This document shows, one piece after another, positions 15,193 to 18,352 of a stretch of DNA of 18,352 bases. The notes below the pieces were generated by a model. It made no database searches. It was not told where the DNA came from and was given only the letters and a program-made list of their open reading frames with translations. Every line of letters begins with the position of its first letter. The stretch's first letter is position 1. The DNA is from CAZGWJ01 sp964529445 (GTDB lineage Bacteria; Oederibacteriota; Muellerivitia; Muellerivitales; Muellerivitaceae), in the NCBI GenBank assembly GCA_964529445.1, contig CAZGWJ010000052.1, positions 1 through 18,352 on the forward strand, read 5' to 3'. The position numbers and the translations under genes are program-made.

Positions 15193-15302
15193 TCAGTTCC
15201 TGCCGCGGTTCTCATTGTGCAGGACGATGTCCAGTCCGGGATGCAAGTTTGTAGCATCGAGTTCAGCCGTTGTCGAATTCCCGGATGCCCGGTAATGGCT
15301 TC
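15193..15302 (-). pseudogene. Decayed 3' end of a minus-strand gene homologous to the gene at 17264
   Basis: Read on the minus strand, this stretch ends ...NLHPGLDIVLHNENRGRN-stop at 15193. The minus-strand gene ending at 17264 finishes ...GPQPGLDIVLHDEDRCGN-stop. The first 54 bases from the two stop codons inward (15193-15246 and 17264-17317) agree at 42 positions by hand alignment, including 17 identical bases, GTGCAGGACGATGTCCA. The relic frame is open for about 35 codons, then meets a TGA near 15302. No start or upstream domain is recognisable, and the plus-strand lipoprotein gene begins at 15393. I read it as a truncated duplicate; a very short real gene is unlikely. Confidence 0.65.
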
Positions 15303-15346
15303 ATTTATCGTTGATTTCAATGCAACCGTAGGCCGTCCGGCGGGTG

Positions 15347-15352
15347 TATATT
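15347..15352 (+). promoter_or_regulatory. Candidate -10 element for the lipoprotein gene
   Basis: TATATT (15347-15352) matches 5 of 6 consensus bases and lies 40 bases before the ATG at 15393, in an otherwise G+C-rich stretch. No good -35 hexamer is seen at 16-18 bases upstream, so an activator or another sigma factor would be needed. Between the relic and this gene (15303-15392) nothing else is apparent. Confidence 0.3.
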
Positions 15353-15392
15353 GAGGGCAAGCATAAAGAAAAATCATCGTCGGTGGTGAAGC

Positions 15393-17126
15393 ATGTCGAG
15401 AAGGGTCCTCCTGGTCCTGATGGGGGTGGTTCTCGTCCTCCTCCCCCTGGCCTGCAAGTCGGGGAACAGTCCCACTTCACCGGGCGGGAGCGCCCCTCCG
15501 CCTGCCCCGGCCGCGACGGCCACCCCGACCGGGATCCCCGGTACGCCAACCTACACGGGAACCGTTTCCTACACGCCGACCTTCACCTATTCCCCGACCG
15601 CCACGTTCACCCCGACCACCAGCTGGGATTATTGCTCGCCCTTCACCTGCACCGACACGGCCACCTACAGCCCGACCGAAACCTACACCCCGACGCCGAC
15701 GTACAGCCCCACGGAGACCTATACCTCCACCGACACCTATACGCCCACCCCGACCCGGACCTTCACGCCTTCGTTCACCGCCACGCCCACCCGGGCCATC
15801 GTCTGGCACATGGCCTATGTCGCCCGGATGGACCTCGTTGATTCAGACGGTTCCTTCGGTGAGGAGGCGATGTTGTACTTGAGGGTGAACGGTTCACCCG
15901 ATGCGACCGCGGCGGTCACGATGATCGGTTCTAACGGAACGACGGTCATCCTCGGGTATTCCGGAACGACGGAGCTCGATTCGCTGGTCTATGCGCAGTA
16001 TTGGAACGACACGGACGTGGTCTACCAGCCGGGGGTGGTCTATACCTTCATCACGCAAACGTCTGCCGGGACCGCTACGGGGGTGGTGACGGCGGCCGGG
16101 AACATCACGCACGCCCTGGACGGCCTTCATTCCTATTGGCAATTGGAAGGTAACAACGACATCGTCCGGGTCTACGATTCGGCCATGAGCCAGGTCTATC
16201 AGTCGCCGGGGGATGATGTCGCCTCGGGGTTCGCCGTTCCCGCGACGGCCATCGACTGCAGCGGGGCGGTCCTCCAGACCGAGGTCACGGCTCGAAGCGT
16301 GTCGATCGTCAATGCGGGGCTTGTGGATTACATCTACGCGGGGGACCTTCTGGCCCAGGATGTCGCCTCACCCTGCACCCCTCTGTCGACTCCCACCCGG
16401 ACGTTTTCTCCGACCCGGACCCCGACCCCCGGAGGGCCGATTCCGACGTTCACGCCTACTCCGACCCCCTTTCCCTTCGGTGTCATCATGCTCCCCCTCT
16501 ATCAGGCGGGCCTGGTGGGGAGGCCCGGTCCCGTCTCGTTCATGGGGATGGTGATCGGGGCCACCCTGCCGGTCACCTACTACGTCCCGACGCCGCAACC
16601 CACGCCCCCGGGCCTGTCACTCGCGACCGACAACAGTGGCAACCTGGACGGCACTCCTACCACGGCGGGGAGTTACGTCTTCACGTTGTGTGTGCGGGAT
16701 GCCGCAGGGCACCAGGCCTGCGAACCGGCGACGGTCAACATCATGCATTGCGATTTCAACGTGACGGCTTCCCTGTCCAGCCGGACGGGGCCGGACGGGG
16801 ATGGTTACTACCTGAGCGTTTACGACATCGTCATGACAGGAACGGCGACCGGTCCCGTCTCCAGCCTCATCCGGTTCTGGGGATACCAGTGCACGTTCAC
16901 GGGTTACTCGAGCAGTCCGGAATGGTCCCAGTACGACGTGTTTCCGCACATCCGCATGCGAGGGGTGGGGGAGTCCGTGACCGTTCATTTCTCGGCGCAT
17001 CAGTCCCATTCCCTCTATGGGAAACTGGATGCGTTGTACGGGCAGGAGGTCTCGCTTTTCATGCAATCCGACCCCGGCTATATCGACGAGTTCCGGCTCG
17101 ACAAGTCGGTGACTTTCACCTATTGA
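15393..17126 (+). CDS. Putative surface lipoprotein with Thr/Pro-rich linkers and an Ig-like (He_PIG) domain
   Basis: A 577-residue protein. The N-terminus MSRRVLLVLMGVVLVLLPLAC is a lipoprotein signal with lipobox Cys21 (PLAC; Pro at -3 is unusual, but the pattern is otherwise good). The first Thr/Pro linker (about 38-134) is built from TYTPTPTYSPTETYT-like units and is interrupted by WDYCSPFTC with Cys81 and Cys86. A globular domain of unknown family follows (about 135-320). Then come a second linker (about 325-360, TPTRTFSPTRTPTP), a putative Ig domain of the He_PIG type (about 365-450; PPGLSLATDNSGNLDGTPTT then AGSYVFTLCVRDAAG), and a C-terminal beta-rich domain I do not recognise. GGTGG lies just before the ATG. 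It follows lspA and lgt, which would process it, but a 400-base gap with repeats separates them. It is probably extracellular, stalk-like or adhesive; the function is unknown. Confidence 0.85.
   Translation: MSRRVLLVLMGVVLVLLPLACKSGNSPTSPGGSAPPPAPAATATPTGIPGTPTYTGTVSYTPTFTYSPTATFTPTTSWDYCSPFTCTDTATYSPTETYTPTPTYSPTETYTSTDTYTPTPTRTFTPSFTATPTRAIVWHMAYVARMDLVDSDGSFGEEAMLYLRVNGSPDATAAVTMIGSNGTTVILGYSGTTELDSLVYAQYWNDTDVVYQPGVVYTFITQTSAGTATGVVTAAGNITHALDGLHSYWQLEGNNDIVRVYDSAMSQVYQSPGDDVASGFAVPATAIDCSGAVLQTEVTARSVSIVNAGLVDYIYAGDLLAQDVASPCTPLSTPTRTFSPTRTPTPGGPIPTFTPTPTPFPFGVIMLPLYQAGLVGRPGPVSFMGMVIGATLPVTYYVPTPQPTPPGLSLATDNSGNLDGTPTTAGSYVFTLCVRDAAGHQACEPATVNIMHCDFNVTASLSSRTGPDGDGYYLSVYDIVMTGTATGPVSSLIRFWGYQCTFTGYSSSPEWSQYDVFPHIRMRGVGESVTVHFSAHQSHSLYGKLDALYGQEVSLFMQSDPGYIDEFRLDKSVTFTY
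15532..15795 (+). repeat. Degenerate tandem repeats coding the Thr/Pro linker
   Basis: Short units of the form CCGAC(C/G)-x-x-ACC-TA(C/T)-AC(G/C)-CCG recur along this stretch and encode T-x-T-P-T and Y-(S/T)-P-T motifs. The phase is kept in threes, so length changes by slippage would preserve the reading frame. The run is broken at 15621-15650 by codons for SWDYCSPFTC. Unit boundaries are too variable to give a fixed period by eye. Confidence 0.6.
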
Positions 17127-17132
17127 AATCCG

Positions 17133-17153
17133 CACTCCCCCGGGAAGGGAGTG
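17133..17153. terminator. Hairpin between the convergent surface-protein genes, possible terminator
   Basis: CACTCCC (17133-17139) pairs with GGGAGTG (17147-17153) around CCGGGAA, seven bases after the lipoprotein stop codon. There is no T-run on the plus strand and only ATTTC on the minus side, so intrinsic termination would be weak. The remainder of the gap to 17263 shows nothing recognisable. Confidence 0.4.
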
Positions 17154-17263
17154 GTATGGAGTTGGGTTGTCAGGTTATGACAGAGCGATTGGGTGTTCGA
17201 AACCGAGGAATCCACCGTACCCCCTGACGCATCCAGGAAGGTACCGCCAGTCCTTCGGATAGG

Positions 17264-18352
17264 TCAGTTCCCGCACCGGTCTTCGTCGTGCAGGACGATG
17301 TCCAAACCGGGTTGCGGACCGGTGCTTGTCATGAATGTGGCGGGAAGTTGGAGGCAGGGATCTCCTGGTTCGGGGCCCACCTCTGGATTGAACCCATTCC
17401 CACAGGCTGAACCCGAATCTCCATCTCGGTCATGAAATACCAAGACTCCAAGTGGGTTTGTGAATTCATTCAAGTCCACAAGGTTATAGGTTCCTTTCGG
17501 GGTGCATTGGAAATCATTCGGCATAAAGTAAGCGGGGTAATTAATCGTTTTGAAAATCAATGGATAATTACAATTCACGACGCCTTTTCCGGCATACGTG
17601 AAATTTCCAGACAAGCCCATAAATTGATATGCGGCGTCATCAAAACCGAATGTGATTGCTTGATCACCTCCGAGCGTTACATATGAAGGATATTGCCCGC
17701 CTGTGTCGTTGTAGTTTGCATAGTAAGTACCTACGCTTGCGGAGCTAAATATGTTAAAACCACGAAATGGGTCAAAAACAATGTAGGAAGTTACACGAGA
17801 GCTGAGAAAGCCTGTGGGTATTCCGGAAAATGTCACCCATCCATTGTTGGAGTTAATACTGTTACCGCCGAAGTATTTTGTCGGTGGGTATGATGAGTCG
17901 AGACATTGATTGGAAGCGAAGATCCGAATGGGTGATTCCATACTGGCGTTGTGCGCGCCTGTATAGTTTACGAAAATGCGCAATTGGTTGTCGGTTTCGG
18001 TGAAAGTGGGGGTTGGCGTGTATGTCGCGCAATAGCAGGGTGTTGATGTATTGGTGATGGAACCGGTTGGTGTGGGAGTCGCGGTGATGGTTGATGTTGC
18101 GGTGGGGGTTGCTGAAGGTGTCTGTGTGAAAGTGGCTGTGTAGGTGGTCGTTGTGACCAAATCTGCACCTGGGCAATAGGAAATATATGCGGCGATGCTT
18201 GAATCAATTGTGTGTTCGTCCAGAATTGTTATTGGAAACGCACCAAACGACAACGGTCGGATAAATGAAGGTTCGGCGAGCCAATTGGCGGCACTTAAGA
18301 CAAACGTTTGATCGCTAATGAGTGCGATATTCCGATCCCCCGGGGCATTATC
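17264..18352 (-). CDS. Partial Thr/Pro-linker surface protein, unusually A+T-rich gene
   Basis: A minus-strand gene; the frame is open to the right edge, so the 5' end is outside the window and 362 codons are visible. The visible N-terminal part (about 60 residues, including NWLAEPSF and SYCPGADLV) leads into a Thr/Pro linker (TATFTQTPSATPTATST..., TPTPTGS) interrupted by TPCYCATYTPTPTFTE. A domain of about 240 residues follows, rich in Asn, Tyr, Phe and Gly (RIFVNYTG, GGNSINSNNGWVTFSG, ITFGFDDAAYQF), with VLVFHDRDGDSG and the C-terminal tail PGLDIVLHDEDRCGN. No known family is recognised; the composition suggests an extracellular beta-rich domain. Cysteine pairs in the linker recall the lipoprotein gene opposite. 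Codons favour A/T at third positions, unlike all other genes here, which suggests transfer from another genome. A relic of the same 3' end lies at 15193. Confidence 0.8.
   Translation of the reverse strand, partial: DNAPGDRNIALISDQTFVLSAANWLAEPSFIRPLSFGAFPITILDEHTIDSSIAAYISYCPGADLVTTTTYTATFTQTPSATPTATSTITATPTPTGSITNTSTPCYCATYTPTPTFTETDNQLRIFVNYTGAHNASMESPIRIFASNQCLDSSYPPTKYFGGNSINSNNGWVTFSGIPTGFLSSRVTSYIVFDPFRGFNIFSSASVGTYYANYNDTGGQYPSYVTLGGDQAITFGFDDAAYQFMGLSGNFTYAGKGVVNCNYPLIFKTINYPAYFMPNDFQCTPKGTYNLVDLNEFTNPLGVLVFHDRDGDSGSACGNGFNPEVGPEPGDPCLQLPATFMTSTGPQPGLDIVLHDEDRCGN

Noticed and set aside
15054..15377. 107-codon minus-strand frame across the repeats
   Set aside because: It passes through three palindromic repeats; the frame that matches the neighbouring protein's C-terminus is a different one.
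15532..15795. CRISPR-like or minisatellite array
   Set aside because: The units are short, degenerate and in coding phase, with no constant repeat and unique spacers; they encode a Thr/Pro linker.
17432..17893. Plus-strand open frames of 84 and 66 codons
   Set aside because: They lie antisense to the minus-strand surface-protein gene, which has a coherent domain layout and stays open to the window edge.
1..18352. tRNA, rRNA or CRISPR loci
   Set aside because: No cloverleaf with a GTTCRA-type T arm, no rRNA-like stretch and no regularly spaced identical repeats were seen in the gaps on either strand.

Overview
The window is high-G+C bacterial DNA (visibly about 60% over most of its length) carrying mainly core genes, with an accessory region at the right end. 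SMC-type chromosome organisation, both lipoprotein-maturation enzymes, a signal-peptide-bearing 5'-nucleotidase, glycogen synthesis and GGDEF proteins point to a free-living, probably diderm bacterium. Long Thr/Pro-rich linkers in surface proteins and interspersed repeats recall genomes of poorly cultured phyla, but I cannot name the lineage from the sequence.

Layout, left to right. (1) Positions 2-812: the 3' end of a GGDEF protein with a degenerate GGDRF signature, then a single-domain cyclic-nucleotide-binding-fold protein lacking the usual phosphate-binding Arg. (2) 1001-6265: a promoter, a structured leader, then smc, ftsY and a STAS-domain gene, closed by the clearest intrinsic terminator in the window. 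(3) 6283-7776: an exported UshA-type 5'-nucleotidase. (4) 7797-10747: a near-consensus promoter, glgA, and a gene fusing a GGDEF domain to a C-terminal CBM48/AMPK-type glycogen-binding domain, followed by a strong hairpin. (5) 10768-14986: a promoter, then ileS and lspA (overlapping stop/start) and lgt. (6) 14987-15392: a non-coding stretch with three repeat-like palindromic elements and a decayed 3' end of a minus-strand gene. (7) 15393-18352: two convergent genes for Thr/Pro-linker surface proteins. The plus-strand one is a putative lipoprotein with a putative Ig-like domain. The minus-strand one runs off the window edge and is markedly more A+T-rich than everything else.

How the genes relate. 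SMC and FtsY form a housekeeping unit (chromosome compaction and membrane protein targeting). IleS, LspA and Lgt form another, with LspA and Lgt processing lipoproteins such as the one encoded at 15393. The most interesting candidate system is glgA plus the GGDEF-CBM48 gene: a nucleotide second-messenger domain physically joined to a glycogen-binding module and apparently co-transcribed with glycogen synthase. This suggests signalling that is either localised on glycogen or responsive to it. A second notable point is the relic at 15193-15302, which matches the 3' end of the minus-strand gene at 17264 in both DNA and protein, indicating duplication and decay of this surface-protein family around the lipoprotein gene.
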